From Phytohabitans flavus (lineage in GTDB: Bacteria; Actinomycetota; Actinomycetes; Mycobacteriales; Micromonosporaceae): a stretch of 64,000 nt of DNA. The notes under the pieces are model-generated. The model saw nothing but the letters and a program-made list of their open reading frames with translations, had not been told where the DNA came from and did no database searches. The stretch covers positions 7,384,001 through 7,448,000 of the forward strand of contig NZ_AP022870.1 of the NCBI RefSeq assembly GCF_011764545.1, written 5' to 3'. Each line of letters begins with the position of its first letter. The stretch's first letter is position 1. The position numbers and the translations under genes are program-made. Positions 40,335 to 48,930 of the stretch are shown here, one piece after another.

Positions 40335-41163
40335 GGAACGTCACGGTAGTACCGGGTGCCGCCTGCGCGAGCGGTGTCACGTCATCGACCACGGCGATGA
40401 CCGGGTATCCGCCGGTAGTGGGGTGATCGGCCAGGAAGATCAGCGGTTGGCCGCTCGCCGGCACCTGCACCGCGCCGAGCACCACGCCCTCGCTGGGCAG
40501 CTCCGCAGCCTCCGCGCGGGTCAGGGCCGCGCCGGTGAGTCGCGCGCCGACGCGGTTGCTGACCGGGCTCACCGTGTACGCCGTGCCGAGCAGCGCCGCC
40601 ACTGCCTCCGGCGTGAACCAGTCGGCCCGCGGCCCTAGCGTGATCCGGAGTGCCAGCGAGGCGGGCGGCGGCTGCCACGGCACGAAGTCCACAGTGGATG
40701 GCGTCGCGGGCTCTCCCAGCGGCAGTCGGTCACCGTCCCGCAGCGGAGCCGGCCCAAGCCCGGAGAGCGTGTCCGTCGAACGGCTGCCGAGCACCGGCTC
40801 CACCGCGATCCCACCGCCCACCGCCAGGTACGAGCGCACCCCATGCACCACCCGCCCCGCCGTTACCACCGCACCCGCGGGTACCGGTACCGGCAGGCCG
40901 AACCCGGCTGGTCGCCCGTCCACCGAGAGCGGCGCGCTCGCCCCGGTCAGCGCCACCGTCCCGGCGGACCGCAGCCGCAGCGAACAACCACCCGCGGTCA
41001 CCTCCAGCCCCGCCGCGTCCGGTGCGTTGCCCACCAGGCGGTTCGCGAGCCGCAACGCCGGTCCGTCCAGTGCACCCGCGCGCGGTACGCCCAAATGAGC
41101 GAAGCCCGGCCGGCCCAGGTCCTGGACGGTCGTCAGCGGGCCGGCTCGCAGTACCTCGATCAC
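40318..41163 (-). CDS. pxpC: 5-oxoprolinase subunit C (KipA-like)
   Basis: 281 residues, biotin-dependent carboxyltransferase-like family. Marks: LTTVQDLGRPGFAHLGVPRAGALD at the start (in part: VQDLGRPGFAHLG), RVGARLTG, PSEGVVLGAVQVP and LADHPTTGGYPVIAVV. GTG 41163 overlaps the pxpB stop (GTGA) and its end overlaps pxpA by 17 bases, so all three subunits are made together. Confidence 0.93.
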   Translation of the reverse strand: MIEVLRAGPLTTVQDLGRPGFAHLGVPRAGALDGPALRLANRLVGNAPDAAGLEVTAGGCSLRLRSAGTVALTGASAPLSVDGRPAGFGLPVPVPAGAVVTAGRVVHGVRSYLAVGGGIAVEPVLGSRSTDTLSGLGPAPLRDGDRLPLGEPATPSTVDFVPWQPPPASLALRITLGPRADWFTPEAVAALLGTAYTVSPVSNRVGARLTGAALTRAEAAELPSEGVVLGAVQVPASGQPLIFLADHPTTGGYPVIAVVDDVTPLAQAAPGTTVTFHGSER

Positions 41164-41765
41164 GCTGGGACCAGCCGCACACGGGTGCCGGGCGCGAGCA
41201 GAGCCGGCGGGTCGCGATCGATGTCGAAGAGGATCGCGTCAGTGCTCCCGACGAGCCGCCAACCACCCGGCGAGGCGGTGGGATAGATCCCGGCGTACTC
41301 GCCGGCCAGCGCGACCGAGCCGGCGGGCACGCGGGGGCGCGGGGTGTCGAGGCGTGGTACCGGCCAGGGCAGCCCGGTCAGGTATGCGAACCCGGGTGCG
41401 AAGCCACAGAACGCCACCCGCAGTTCCGTACCGGAGATGCGTTCCACCGCTTGGGACACCGGCACTTCCCACTCTGAAGCGACAGAGGCGAGGTCCGCGC
41501 CGTCGTACCGAACAATGATCTCGATGAGCGGGCCCTGCGCGGTGCCGGCGGCCGGCGGCGGCGCCCAGCCCGCGACCAGGCCGGCCGTTTCCGCGGGGTC
41601 GGCAAGGCCGTCGAGGAGCACGGTCCGGGCCCCTGGGACGATCTCGACGGCGGCCAGCTCTCCGCGCTCGCGACGGCGCCACAGCTCGGCGCGCCAGGCC
41701 TCCACCTCGGCGCCGTCCGCGCACTCGATCAGCAGGGCGCCAGCACCGGCGCGGCGGGTGTGCAT
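41160..41765 (-). CDS. pxpB: 5-oxoprolinase subunit B (KipI-like)
   Basis: 201 residues, allophanate hydrolase subunit 1 family: IIVRYDGADLASVASE, FCGFAPGFAYLTGLPW (family hallmark GFxPGFxYL) and RVPAGSVALAGEYAGIYP. First gene of the pxpBCA operon. ATG 41765 lies directly beside the divergent hemolysin III promoter; a palindrome at 41794-41805 is shared by both. Confidence 0.94.
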   Translation of the reverse strand: MHTRRAGAGALLIECADGAEVEAWRAELWRRRERGELAAVEIVPGARTVLLDGLADPAETAGLVAGWAPPPAAGTAQGPLIEIIVRYDGADLASVASEWEVPVSQAVERISGTELRVAFCGFAPGFAYLTGLPWPVPRLDTPRPRVPAGSVALAGEYAGIYPTASPGGWRLVGSTDAILFDIDRDPPALLAPGTRVRLVPA

Positions 41766-41793
41766 GAGGTCATGGTGCCCGACTTCTCAGCTC

Positions 41794-41824
41794 TACTTGC
41801 AAGTAACCTACGGTGTCGTAACCT
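41794..41824 (+). promoter_or_regulatory. Palindrome and promoter before the hemolysin III gene
   Basis: TACTTGCAAGTA (41794-41805) is a perfect 12-bp palindrome. Its TTGCAA half could be a -35, and TAACCT at 41819-41824 a -10 (16-base spacing). Transcription would then start at or next to the GTG at 41832, giving a leaderless mRNA. The palindrome is 28 bases from the divergent pxpB start. Confidence 0.5.
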
Positions 41825-41831
41825 GGATTCC

Positions 41832-42509
41832 GTGACGGCTGAGGCACCTGTCCGGCTACGCCCGGTCGACGTAGGCAAGCCGCGCATGCGTGGCTGGCTG
41901 CATGCGTACGCGTTCTTCGTGGCCGCGATCTGCGGCGTCGTGCTCTGCTCGCTGGCCGCCGCACGGCCGGGCAACGCACCCCTGGTGAGCTGCGTGATCT
42001 ACAGCCTCACGGTGTGCGGGCTATTCGGCACGAGCGCGATCTACCACCGGCGGGTGTGGTCACCGCGTGGCTTCCAGATCATGCGGCGCCTCGATCACTC
42101 CATGATCTTCATCTTCATCGCGGGGACCTACACGCCGTTCTGCGTGCTCCTGCTGCCGACCAAGCTCGCCACCATCCTGCTCGCGATCGTGTGGATCGGC
42201 GCCGTGGGTGGCGTCGCGCTCAAGCTTGTCTGGCCGCACGCACCACGCTGGGCCTCCGCGCCGCTGTACGTCGGGCTGGGCTGGGTCGCGATCGCCGTGC
42301 TGCCCGACATTGGTCGTCACGGCGGCGCGGCCGCGCTGGTGTTGCTGGTTGCGGGCGGCGTGGCGTACACGGTCGGTGCCGTCTTCTACGCGCTACGCCG
42401 CCCCAACCCGTGGCCGACGGTCTTCGGCCACCACGAGTTCTTTCACGCCTGCACACTGGTGGCCGCGCTGTGCCACCACATTGCGATCTACTTCGCGCTT
42501 TACTCGTAG
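41832..42509 (+). CDS. Hemolysin III/PAQR family membrane protein
   Basis: About 225 residues from GTG 41832 with seven membrane helices. Diagnostic motifs: SAIYHRRVW, RRLDHSMIFIFIAGTYTPF (Asp-His zinc site) and the late HHEFFHACTLVAALCHHIAI with the paired His zinc ligands. Such proteins are zinc-dependent membrane hydrolases in the CREST superfamily; the hemolysin name is historical. The frame is open to 41760, but the leaderless promoter favours the GTG. It overlaps the DUF6458 gene end by ten bases. Confidence 0.9.
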   Translation: MTAEAPVRLRPVDVGKPRMRGWLHAYAFFVAAICGVVLCSLAAARPGNAPLVSCVIYSLTVCGLFGTSAIYHRRVWSPRGFQIMRRLDHSMIFIFIAGTYTPFCVLLLPTKLATILLAIVWIGAVGGVALKLVWPHAPRWASAPLYVGLGWVAIAVLPDIGRHGGAAALVLLVAGGVAYTVGAVFYALRRPNPWPTVFGHHEFFHACTLVAALCHHIAIYFALYS

Positions 42510-42781
42510 AGTCGGCCGCTCGGAGGGCGCACTTCGCGCCGTTCCTCTACGACCCGCTCAGTCTGTACCGGTACGACCCGTTCTTGGATTGTTGGCTGCA
42601 CCACGGTCGTGGTGCGCCGGCGGCTTTGCCAGAACCAGATGGTGAAGACGAGAAGGGCGACTCCGACGACCATGAGCACCCAGCCGACAACGTTGATATC
42701 GAGCCAACCGAGGTTGGCCTCGACCGCAAATGCCAAGATCGCACCCAACGCGATGAGGAAGATGCTTCCGCCGATACCCAT
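42500..42781 (-). CDS. DUF6458 family small membrane protein (copy 1)
   Basis: 93 residues: two helices (GGSIFLIALGAILAFAV and VGWVLMVVGVALLVFTIWFW) joined by LGWLDINVVG, then a basic tail. The opening MGIGGSIFLIALGAILAF and the turn WLDIN are the DUF6458 signature. A second copy (43362-43643) lies 580 bases away on the same strand, with the sixA-like gene between. Function unknown; ATG 42781. Confidence 0.85.
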   Translation of the reverse strand: MGIGGSIFLIALGAILAFAVEANLGWLDINVVGWVLMVVGVALLVFTIWFWQSRRRTTTVVQPTIQERVVPVQTERVVEERREVRPPSGRLYE

Positions 42782-42832
42782 AACGGTTGCTTACCCAGAT
42801 GTTTAATGCCCCAATCAGGCAAGCTGTTACCC

Positions 42833-43327
42833 ATGACGGAACGCACCCTCGTGCTGTTGCGCCACGCCAAGGCCGAGCGCCCCGTGGGCACCCCCGACAT
42901 CGACCGGCCACTCACCGCGCGCGGCCACGGCGACGCTGCGGCGGCCGGCGCCTGGCTGGCCCGCCGCGACCTGCTGCCGGCCGAGGTCATCTGCTCGCCC
43001 TCGAAGAGGACCCGCCAGACCTGGCACGGCCTCGCCCTCGCACTCGGGTCCGGGCCCGAGGTCCGTTATGAGCCGATGGCGTACGGCGGGACGGCCAGTG
43101 AGCTGCTCGATCTCATCCGCGGCGCGGCCGAGGGCGCGGAGATCGTGCTGGTCGTCGGCCACAACCCGACGATCTCCGAGCTGTCCGTCCTGCTCGACCC
43201 GGCGGCGGTGCGCGACTCGGACGGCCTGCGGACGAGCGGGCTGGCGGTGCACCGTTTCGAGGGTACGTGGGCGGACTGCGAGCCTGGCAAGGCTTCGCTG
43301 GCGATCACGCACACGGCGCGGGGCTAG
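42833..43327 (+). CDS. SixA-like phosphohistidine phosphatase
   Basis: 164 residues, histidine phosphatase superfamily. Catalytic RHA motif LVLLRHAKAE at residues ~6-15, the second active-site His in VVGHNPTISEL, and RTRQTW between them. SixA removes phosphate from His in phosphotransfer proteins; the protein partner here is not known. ATG 42833. Sits between two DUF6458 paralogues on the opposite strand. Confidence 0.9.
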   Translation: MTERTLVLLRHAKAERPVGTPDIDRPLTARGHGDAAAAGAWLARRDLLPAEVICSPSKRTRQTWHGLALALGSGPEVRYEPMAYGGTASELLDLIRGAAEGAEIVLVVGHNPTISELSVLLDPAAVRDSDGLRTSGLAVHRFEGTWADCEPGKASLAITHTARG

Positions 43328-43361
43328 GGCCTGTTTGCCCGCTGTCGCGCCTGCGGCGGCC

Positions 43362-43643
43362 TCAGCCCGACGGTGACGGCGGCGGTGGCATTTCCGGCGG
43401 GATCGGAGGCTGCGAGCCGCCATCACCCGTTTGGTGGGAGAGCCGGTTTTCCTCGATCCACGAGCGGATGACCCGCCGCCGCCGATCCTTCCAGTACCAC
43501 AAGGTCACGACGATCACGGCTACGCCAGCGAGGATGAGCACCACGCCGACCATGTCGATGTCGATCCAGAATGGATTCAAATTGATCGCGAACGCCAGCA
43601 CGGCGCCCAGCGCGATCAGGAAGATCCCGCCGCTGATGCCCAT
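43362..43643 (-). CDS. DUF6458 family small membrane protein (copy 2)
   Basis: 93 residues from ATG 43643: MGISGGIFLIALGAVLAFAI, a turn with FWIDIDMVG, a second helix ending in WYWKDRRRR, then a Pro-rich end (PEMPPPPSPSG). Sequence is clearly related to copy 1, differing mainly in the tail. The frame is open 22 codons further upstream but the family begins here. Confidence 0.82.
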   Translation of the reverse strand: MGISGGIFLIALGAVLAFAINLNPFWIDIDMVGVVLILAGVAVIVVTLWYWKDRRRRVIRSWIEENRLSHQTGDGGSQPPIPPEMPPPPSPSG

Positions 43644-43685
43644 CGCACCATTACAGCGTCCGTTATGGGCGATGCGCAGCAAAAT

Positions 43686-43719
43686 GCCGGGCAGTGGCAC
43701 ATAGCGCACACTGCCCGGC
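43686..43719 (-). terminator. Terminator after the acyl-CoA dehydrogenase gene
   Basis: GCCGGGCAGTG and CACTGCCCGGC form a perfect 11-bp stem, 44 bases beyond the stop on the minus strand. Confidence 0.7.
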
Positions 43720-43762
43720 TTGCCCGACTTTGGCCGCAGGCTTCACAGCCGCACGGCAGGGC

Positions 43763-45622
43763 TCAGAAGGCTTCCTCGGCCAGGTCCATCAGGTCGAGGT
43801 TGGTGGACTCGATGATCCGGCGGTCGGCGCCGATGCGCGGCAGTACCTCGTGCGCGAAGAACCGGGCCGCCGCGACCTTGCCCTCGTAGAAGGACTTGTC
43901 GGCGGCGGACGGCTGGCCGGCCAGCGCGCGCAGCGCCACCTCGGCCTGCCGCTGGAGCAGCCAGGCGATGATCAGGTCGCCGAGCGCGAGCAGCAGGCGC
44001 CGCGAGTTGAGCCCCACCTTGTACAGCGCGCGCGGCTCGCCGCCCTGCGCCTCGCCGAGCCACCCGGTCATCGTGCCGAGGATGTTCTGTAGCTCGGCCA
44101 GTGCCTTGCCCAGCGCCAGCCGCTCCTCCTTGAGCTGGCCGTTGCCTGCCTCGGTCTCCAGGAATGCCTGGATCTCAGCCGCCACGCTCATCAGTGCCGT
44201 ACCGCCGTCCCTGACCACCTTGCGGAAGAACAGGTCGAGGCTCTGGATCGCGGTCGTGCCCTCGTACAGCGTGTCGATCTTCGAATCGCGGACGTACTGC
44301 TCAAGCGGGTAGTCCTGAAGGTAACCCGAGCCCCCGAAGGTCTGTAGCGACTCGTGGCCCAGCATCTCGTACGCCCGCTCGGAACCGACGCCCTTCACCA
44401 ACGGGAGCAGCAGGTCGTTGATCCGCTTGGCGACCTTGGCGGTCTGCTCGTCACCGGCCGCTTCGGCGATGTTGATCCGGTCCTGCCAGCTCGCGGTGTA
44501 CATGACCAGGGCCCGCAGCCCTTCGGCGTACGACTTCTGGAGCATGAGCGACCGACGCACGTCCGGGTGGTGCGTGATCCTCACACGGGCCGCGGTCTTG
44601 TCGTTCATCTGGAGCAGGTCGGCGCCCTGGACGCGCTCCTTCGCGTACTCCAGCGCGTTGAGGTAGCCGGTCGACAGGGTCGCGATCGCCTTGGTGCCGA
44701 CCATCATCCGGGCGTACTCGATGATCAGGAACATCTGCCGGATGCCCTCGTGCACGCCGCCGAGGAGCCAGCCCTTGGCCGGGACCCCGTGCTCGCCGAA
44801 GGTCAGCTCGCAGGTCGTGGAGACCTTGAGGCCCATCTTGTGCTCGACGTTCGTGGCGAAGACACCGTTGCGCTCACCGAGCTCACCGGTCGTGGAGTCG
44901 AAGTGGAACTTCGGCACGATGAACAGCGACAGGCCCTTGGTGCCCGGGCCACCCGCCCCCTCGACGCCGACCGGACGGGCGAGCACGTAGTGGATGATGT
45001 TTCCCGAAAGGTCGTGCTCACCACTCGTGATGAACCGCTTCACACCCTCGATGTGGAAGCTGCCGTCCGGCTGCGGGATCGCCCGCGTGCGGCCGGCGCC
45101 CACGTCCGAGCCGGCGTCCGGCTCGGTGAGCACCATTGTCGAGGCCCAGCGCTTCTCGACGAAGAGCCTTGCCCACTCCTTCTGCTCGGGCGTGCCTTCG
45201 CGGTGGAGGGTGCTGGCGAAGGCGGGGCCGGAGGCGTACATCCAGACCGGCGCGTTGGAGCCGAGCACCAGGTCGGCCATGGCCCACCAGAACATGCGGG
45301 GCGCCGGCGTGCCGCCGATCACCTCAGGGAGGTCGAGCCGCCAGAACTCCGCTTTCATGAACGCGTCGTACGACTTCCGGAACGCCTCGGGCATCACGAC
45401 CGAGTGGGTCGCGGGGTCGAACACCGGCGGCGTGCGGTCACCTACGGCGAAGCCCGCCGCGAGGTCCTCGCGGGCCAGGCGGTCCATCTCGCCGAGGATG
45501 CTGCGGGCCGTGTCCGCATCGATATCGGAGTACGGCGCCTGGCCGAACGCCTGCCCCTCAGGACCGAAGACCTCGAAGAGGTTGAACTCCAGGTCCCGCA
45601 CATTGCTCTTGTAGTGCGTCAT
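43763..45622 (-). CDS. Acyl-CoA dehydrogenase (FadE5-like, long form)
   Basis: 619 residues, about 220 longer than short-chain enzymes and matching the FadE5/very-long-chain type with an extra C-terminal domain. FAD/acyl-binding motifs: TMVLTEPDAGSDVG, KRFITSGEHD, FGGSGYLQDYPLEQYVRD and YEGTTAIQ, whose Glu is the catalytic base. Oxidises acyl-CoA to trans-2-enoyl-CoA in beta-oxidation. ATG 45622. The promoter contains two TTACCG-type operators, so a fatty-acid-responsive regulator is likely. Monocistronic, with a terminator after it. Confidence 0.92.
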   Translation of the reverse strand: MTHYKSNVRDLEFNLFEVFGPEGQAFGQAPYSDIDADTARSILGEMDRLAREDLAAGFAVGDRTPPVFDPATHSVVMPEAFRKSYDAFMKAEFWRLDLPEVIGGTPAPRMFWWAMADLVLGSNAPVWMYASGPAFASTLHREGTPEQKEWARLFVEKRWASTMVLTEPDAGSDVGAGRTRAIPQPDGSFHIEGVKRFITSGEHDLSGNIIHYVLARPVGVEGAGGPGTKGLSLFIVPKFHFDSTTGELGERNGVFATNVEHKMGLKVSTTCELTFGEHGVPAKGWLLGGVHEGIRQMFLIIEYARMMVGTKAIATLSTGYLNALEYAKERVQGADLLQMNDKTAARVRITHHPDVRRSLMLQKSYAEGLRALVMYTASWQDRINIAEAAGDEQTAKVAKRINDLLLPLVKGVGSERAYEMLGHESLQTFGGSGYLQDYPLEQYVRDSKIDTLYEGTTAIQSLDLFFRKVVRDGGTALMSVAAEIQAFLETEAGNGQLKEERLALGKALAELQNILGTMTGWLGEAQGGEPRALYKVGLNSRRLLLALGDLIIAWLLQRQAEVALRALAGQPSAADKSFYEGKVAAARFFAHEVLPRIGADRRIIESTNLDLMDLAEEAF

Positions 45623-45651
45623 GCTTACTGGCCCCCGCTCCCGGGCTGTGG

Positions 45652-45690
45652 TTACCGGTCAGTAATGAGGATTTTATTACCGGCGAGTAA
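45652..45690 (-). promoter_or_regulatory. Two 14-bp operators upstream of acyl-CoA dehydrogenase
   Basis: TTACCGGTCAGTAA (45652-45665) and TTACCGGCGAGTAA (45677-45690) are the same imperfect palindrome, 25 bases centre to centre. A further half-site TTACTGGC (45625-45632) is near the start codon. A third full copy lies before the Fe-S reductase (60131-60144). The shape suits a TetR-type regulator. Confidence 0.7.
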
Positions 45691-45857
45691 GACCCGACAA
45701 GGAGCCGGTCGAAGTGACCGTCGCCACACTGTAGGAGTTTTGCCCTTTTAGTGGCGATTAGCTCCACTAGCAAGTCGGCACACCGACACTCTCGGCACGC
45801 CGGTCGATACCGCCTCGTTGGGTCGGATACCCGCCATCTGTGGGCAAAACGCGGCGC

Positions 45858-46967
45858 CTAACTTTCCGGGGCGCCCACTTCCCAGCTCGGCACCGCGGCG
45901 GCGGTGACGGGACGGGCGCCTGCGTACTCCATCAGCACAAGCGCGATGTCGTCGTCGAGGCGGCCGTGCACCCACTCGACAAGGGCGGTCTCCAGCGAGG
46001 CCAGCCCGTCGCCGACGGTCCCGTGGCCGAGCAGCCGCCAGGCCCGATCGGCGGTCGGGAAGAACTCACCCTCCCGCCGCGCCTCGCCCAGCCCGTCGGT
46101 GAAGAGCAGCAGCCGGTCACCAGGCTCGAGGCGCTCGACCCGCGGGCGTACGACTGGCATGAAGCCCAGCGGCGGCGCCGGCGCGGGCGGCTCCAGCGGG
46201 ATCACCTCCCCACGGCGGAGCAGCAGCGGTGCCGGGTGACCGCAGTTGACGATCGTGAGCGTGCCGCCCCGCTCCTCCACCAGCGCCGCGGTCACGAAGT
46301 CCTCGTCGCCCACGCTGCGCGCCACCGCCCGGTCCAGGTCGGCCACGATCGCGCGCAGGTCGGCCCGCTCGTACGCCACGTGGCGGTAGGAGCCGAGCAC
46401 GATGCTGGCCAGGCGTACCGCGTCGAGTCCCTTGCCCCGCACGTCCCCGATGATCATGCGAACGCCGTACGGGGTGTCCAGCGCCTCGTAGAGATCACCA
46501 CCGATGTCGGCGGCTGCGGTCGCCGAGATGTACCGCCCGGCGACCGCGAGCGCGCCCACCTGGGGTCCCAGCGGCCGCAGCACCGCCTGCTGGGCCACGG
46601 ACGCCAGCCGGGACAGCTCGGCGATGCGCTCGGCCTGCCGTTCACGGATGAAGGCGACCGCGGCCGCGATGGCTGTGGCCAGGCCGATGCCCACGACGAT
46701 CGTCAGGTTGGCCAGCCGGTTTTCTTGGGCGGTCAGGGCGAACACACCGCCAACCGCGGTGGCCAGCACACCGACCCCCAGCACCACCCGCCAGGAGGCG
46801 AACGCCGCGGCTAGAAAGGGCGCCGCCACGATCAGGCCGATGTAGCGGGCCTCCGAGCCGTCCGCAAGCTCGATCGCCGACACGAGTGCGAGCAGCACAA
46901 GGGCCGCGCCGAGGCCGGCGCGGGAACCAGAGCTCAGCGGGCGGCGGCCCGGTGGCAGCAAACGCAT
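45858..46967 (-). CDS. Membrane PP2C-type (SpoIIE/RsbU-like) phosphatase
   Basis: About 369 residues from ATG 46967 (open to 47054; ATG 46985 also possible). Four or so hydrophobic helices at residues ~20-125 (a MASE-like membrane region), then a PP2C-type Ser/Thr phosphatase: DIGGDLYEALDTPYGVRMII, IGDVRGKGLDAVRLA (metal-binding Asp), VNCGHPAPLLL and LLLFTDGLGEARR. Such proteins dephosphorylate anti-anti-sigma factors. No anti-sigma genes lie nearby, so the partner is elsewhere. Divergent from the acyl-CoA dehydrogenase region. Confidence 0.87.
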   Translation of the reverse strand: MRLLPPGRRPLSSGSRAGLGAALVLLALVSAIELADGSEARYIGLIVAAPFLAAAFASWRVVLGVGVLATAVGGVFALTAQENRLANLTIVVGIGLATAIAAAVAFIRERQAERIAELSRLASVAQQAVLRPLGPQVGALAVAGRYISATAAADIGGDLYEALDTPYGVRMIIGDVRGKGLDAVRLASIVLGSYRHVAYERADLRAIVADLDRAVARSVGDEDFVTAALVEERGGTLTIVNCGHPAPLLLRRGEVIPLEPPAPAPPLGFMPVVRPRVERLEPGDRLLLFTDGLGEARREGEFFPTADRAWRLLGHGTVGDGLASLETALVEWVHGRLDDDIALVLMEYAGARPVTAAAVPSWEVGAPES

Positions 46968-47094
46968 GGGTACGCCGAACAGCATGCCTGATCGACGGGC
47001 GCGACTGAACGAAGTTGGCCCCTCGACCGATGGGGTTTTGGCCACCTGGTGCAAAGTTCACGATCGGCTTGGCTGGGGGTTGCCTTTCACCCGG

Positions 47095-47718
47095 TCATTT
47101 CAGAATTTCGTAACTCACGTCGATGTGCCCGAGGCCCAGCGACGCGATCGCGCGGAACGCCGCCCGGGACAGATCGATGCAACGCCCGTCGATGTACGGC
47201 CCGCGGTCGTTGATGCGGACGATGACCGACTTGCCGTTGTCCGGGTTGGTCACCCGCACCCGCGTACCGAACGCCCACGTCTTGTGCGCCGCGGTCAGCG
47301 CCTCCGGATCGAACTGCTCGCCGTTCGCGGTCGCCTGCGGCTCGTCGTAGAAGGAGGCGCCGCACGACCCCGTGTCCGTGACCACCTCGGTCTTGGGCTT
47401 GGGGCTGGTCGTGGCCTTGGGAGTGGTCCTGCTCGGACTCGGCTCCGCGGACCGCGCGTTGCCCCGGGATGCCCGCTGCGGCGATCTGGTCGGCTCCGGC
47501 GCGTTCGTCGTTGTCGGCGCCGGCTCTTGCGTGCTCGTTGCCTCCGGCGCCGGCGGGCTTGTCGTCGGCGCGACGATCTCCACCGTCTCCGGGCCACGCG
47601 CGCCGACCAGGCGGACCGCGCCCACCCCACCCCCGACGAGCAGCGTGCCAACCACGGCCGCCGAGGCCACGGCGCTGATTCGACTCCCCTGGGACCTGCG
47701 GTGATGCTTTCCGGTCAC
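47095..47718 (-). CDS. RlpA-like double-psi beta-barrel protein
   Basis: 207 residues with GTG start. A membrane anchor or signal sequence (VASAAVVGTLLVGGGVGAVRL, residues ~16-35), a Pro/Thr/Ser-rich linker (~45-110), then the RlpA/DPBB domain with CGASFYDEPQATANGEQFDP (in part: SFYDEPQATANGE), TRVRVTNP and VRINDRGPYIDGR. RlpA cuts denuded peptidoglycan glycans; the conserved Asp in NDRGP is part of its active site. Exported cell-wall protein. Divergent from the phosphoribosyltransferase gene. Confidence 0.88.
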   Translation of the reverse strand: MTGKHHRRSQGSRISAVASAAVVGTLLVGGGVGAVRLVGARGPETVEIVAPTTSPPAPEATSTQEPAPTTTNAPEPTRSPQRASRGNARSAEPSPSRTTPKATTSPKPKTEVVTDTGSCGASFYDEPQATANGEQFDPEALTAAHKTWAFGTRVRVTNPDNGKSVIVRINDRGPYIDGRCIDLSRAAFRAIASLGLGHIDVSYEILK

Positions 47719-47850
47719 CGGCGGACCGTAAACAGCTCTGCACTTGTGGTGTCAAAGTGATCTATGGCATTCGTACGGCTTTGTGGTGAAACGTTCAGCC
47801 ATTCGACCGAGGCCGCGTGGGTCGGTTGTCCACTGACGGACCATAGACCT

Positions 47851-48402
47851 GTGCCTGACCTTGCAAAACGCCTGATCGAGACCTTCCGCTGGATCGACCT
47901 GGGCCCAGAGAGCACACATCTGGTCAGCGATATGTCCGGCTGGTGGCGCGACCCAGAGATCATCGCCGCCCTAGGGCCAGCGCTGGCCGGCCTCTTCCGG
48001 CCCGCGCGCCCCACGGTCGTGGTCTCGCCCGAGGTCACCGGGTACCTGCTGGGCCCCTTGGCCGCCGCCGCGCTGGGCGTGGGCTTCGCGGCCGGGCACA
48101 AAGAAGGCGCCGACCGCCAGATCGCCGAGCCGGTGACCTGGGCCCGCACCGCTCCCGACTACCGCGGCAGGACGCCGGGCCTGGGCATCCGCAGCCGCCT
48201 GCTAGGCCCGACCGACCGCGTGCTGGTCGTGGACGACTGGGTCACGACAGGCGCCCAGGTGCGCGCGCTGTACGAGGTAATCCAAACCCTGGGCGCGACG
48301 CCGGTGGGCTGCGCCGCGGTAGTCGCAGACTGCGACCGCGAGGTGACCGCCGAGCTGGGCATCAGGTCACTGCTGACCTCAGACGACCTCGCCCCGGACT
48401 GA
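47851..48402 (+). CDS. Phosphoribosyltransferase-family protein
   Basis: About 183 residues from GTG 47851. PRPP-binding loop RVLVVDDWVTTGAQVRALYEV (in part: VVDDWVTTGAQV) and a preceding VVVSPEVTGYLLGPLAAA-type core. Resembles adenine/orotate-type PRTases but I cannot name the base; GFAAGHKEGA is in the hood region. The frame is open to 47764, yet the extra N-terminus (with Cys and His residues not typical of the fold) looks unlike coding sequence. Overlaps the MazG-like gene tail by 24 bases. Confidence 0.72.
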   Translation: MPDLAKRLIETFRWIDLGPESTHLVSDMSGWWRDPEIIAALGPALAGLFRPARPTVVVSPEVTGYLLGPLAAAALGVGFAAGHKEGADRQIAEPVTWARTAPDYRGRTPGLGIRSRLLGPTDRVLVVDDWVTTGAQVRALYEVIQTLGATPVGCAAVVADCDREVTAELGIRSLLTSDDLAPD

Positions 48403-48762
48403 CGCGGGCGCCTTCTGCGCCGAGCCGCGGGAGCCTTCGACGGGGTACCGCTTGTCGGAGTCAGCCAACTTCGCGCGGGCGACTTCGACGAGGTCGACGC
48501 CGAGGACGTCCGCCAGCCGGGTCAGGTAGATCACGACATCACCGATCTCAGCCGCGACCCGTGCGCCAGCATCGGGGTCACTCATGACGCGCACCGACTC
48601 GTCCGGCGTGAGCCACTGGAACTCGGCGAGGAGCTCACCCACCTCGCCGGCGAGGGCCATGGCGAGGTTCTTCGGCGTGTGGAACTGCTGCCAGTCGCGC
48701 ACCTCGGTGAAGGCACGCACCTCTCGCTGAAACTCCACCAACCGATCAGACACGCCGGTCAC
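48379..48762 (-). CDS. MazG-like nucleotide pyrophosphohydrolase
   Basis: 127 residues, helical MazG/dUTPase-B fold: LAMALAGEVGELLAEFQW (EVGELL Mg-binding helix) and AAEIGDVVIYLTRLAD (EIGDVV second acidic site), as in RS21-C6/dCTPase-type proteins. Probably a housecleaning nucleotide hydrolase. GTG start at 48762. Its 3' end overlaps the phosphoribosyltransferase gene convergently. Confidence 0.88.
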   Translation of the reverse strand: MTGVSDRLVEFQREVRAFTEVRDWQQFHTPKNLAMALAGEVGELLAEFQWLTPDESVRVMSDPDAGARVAAEIGDVVIYLTRLADVLGVDLVEVARAKLADSDKRYPVEGSRGSAQKAPASVRGEVV

Positions 48763-48903
48763 TCTAGGCGTTCAGGTCCGGTCCGGCTGGTGGCAGGCCA
48801 ACAGTCCCTTACCACCTGTCCGTCCCGTATGCCCTCGACCCACCCACCGGGGAGCAGACCAGCGCCGGGGCCGGCACCACATAGGGACGGCGAGCTGGCC
48901 GAC

Positions 48904-48922
48904 ATACCAAGAACGGTATATG
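48904..48922 (+). promoter_or_regulatory. Inverted repeat overlapping the promoter of the toxin-antitoxin locus
   Basis: ATACC-AAGAAC-GGTAT (48904-48919) overlaps TATATG (48917-48922), a good -10, nine bases before the toxin GTG. Antitoxin autorepression is the natural reading. Confidence 0.6.
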
Positions 48923-48930
48923 CTCGTGCG

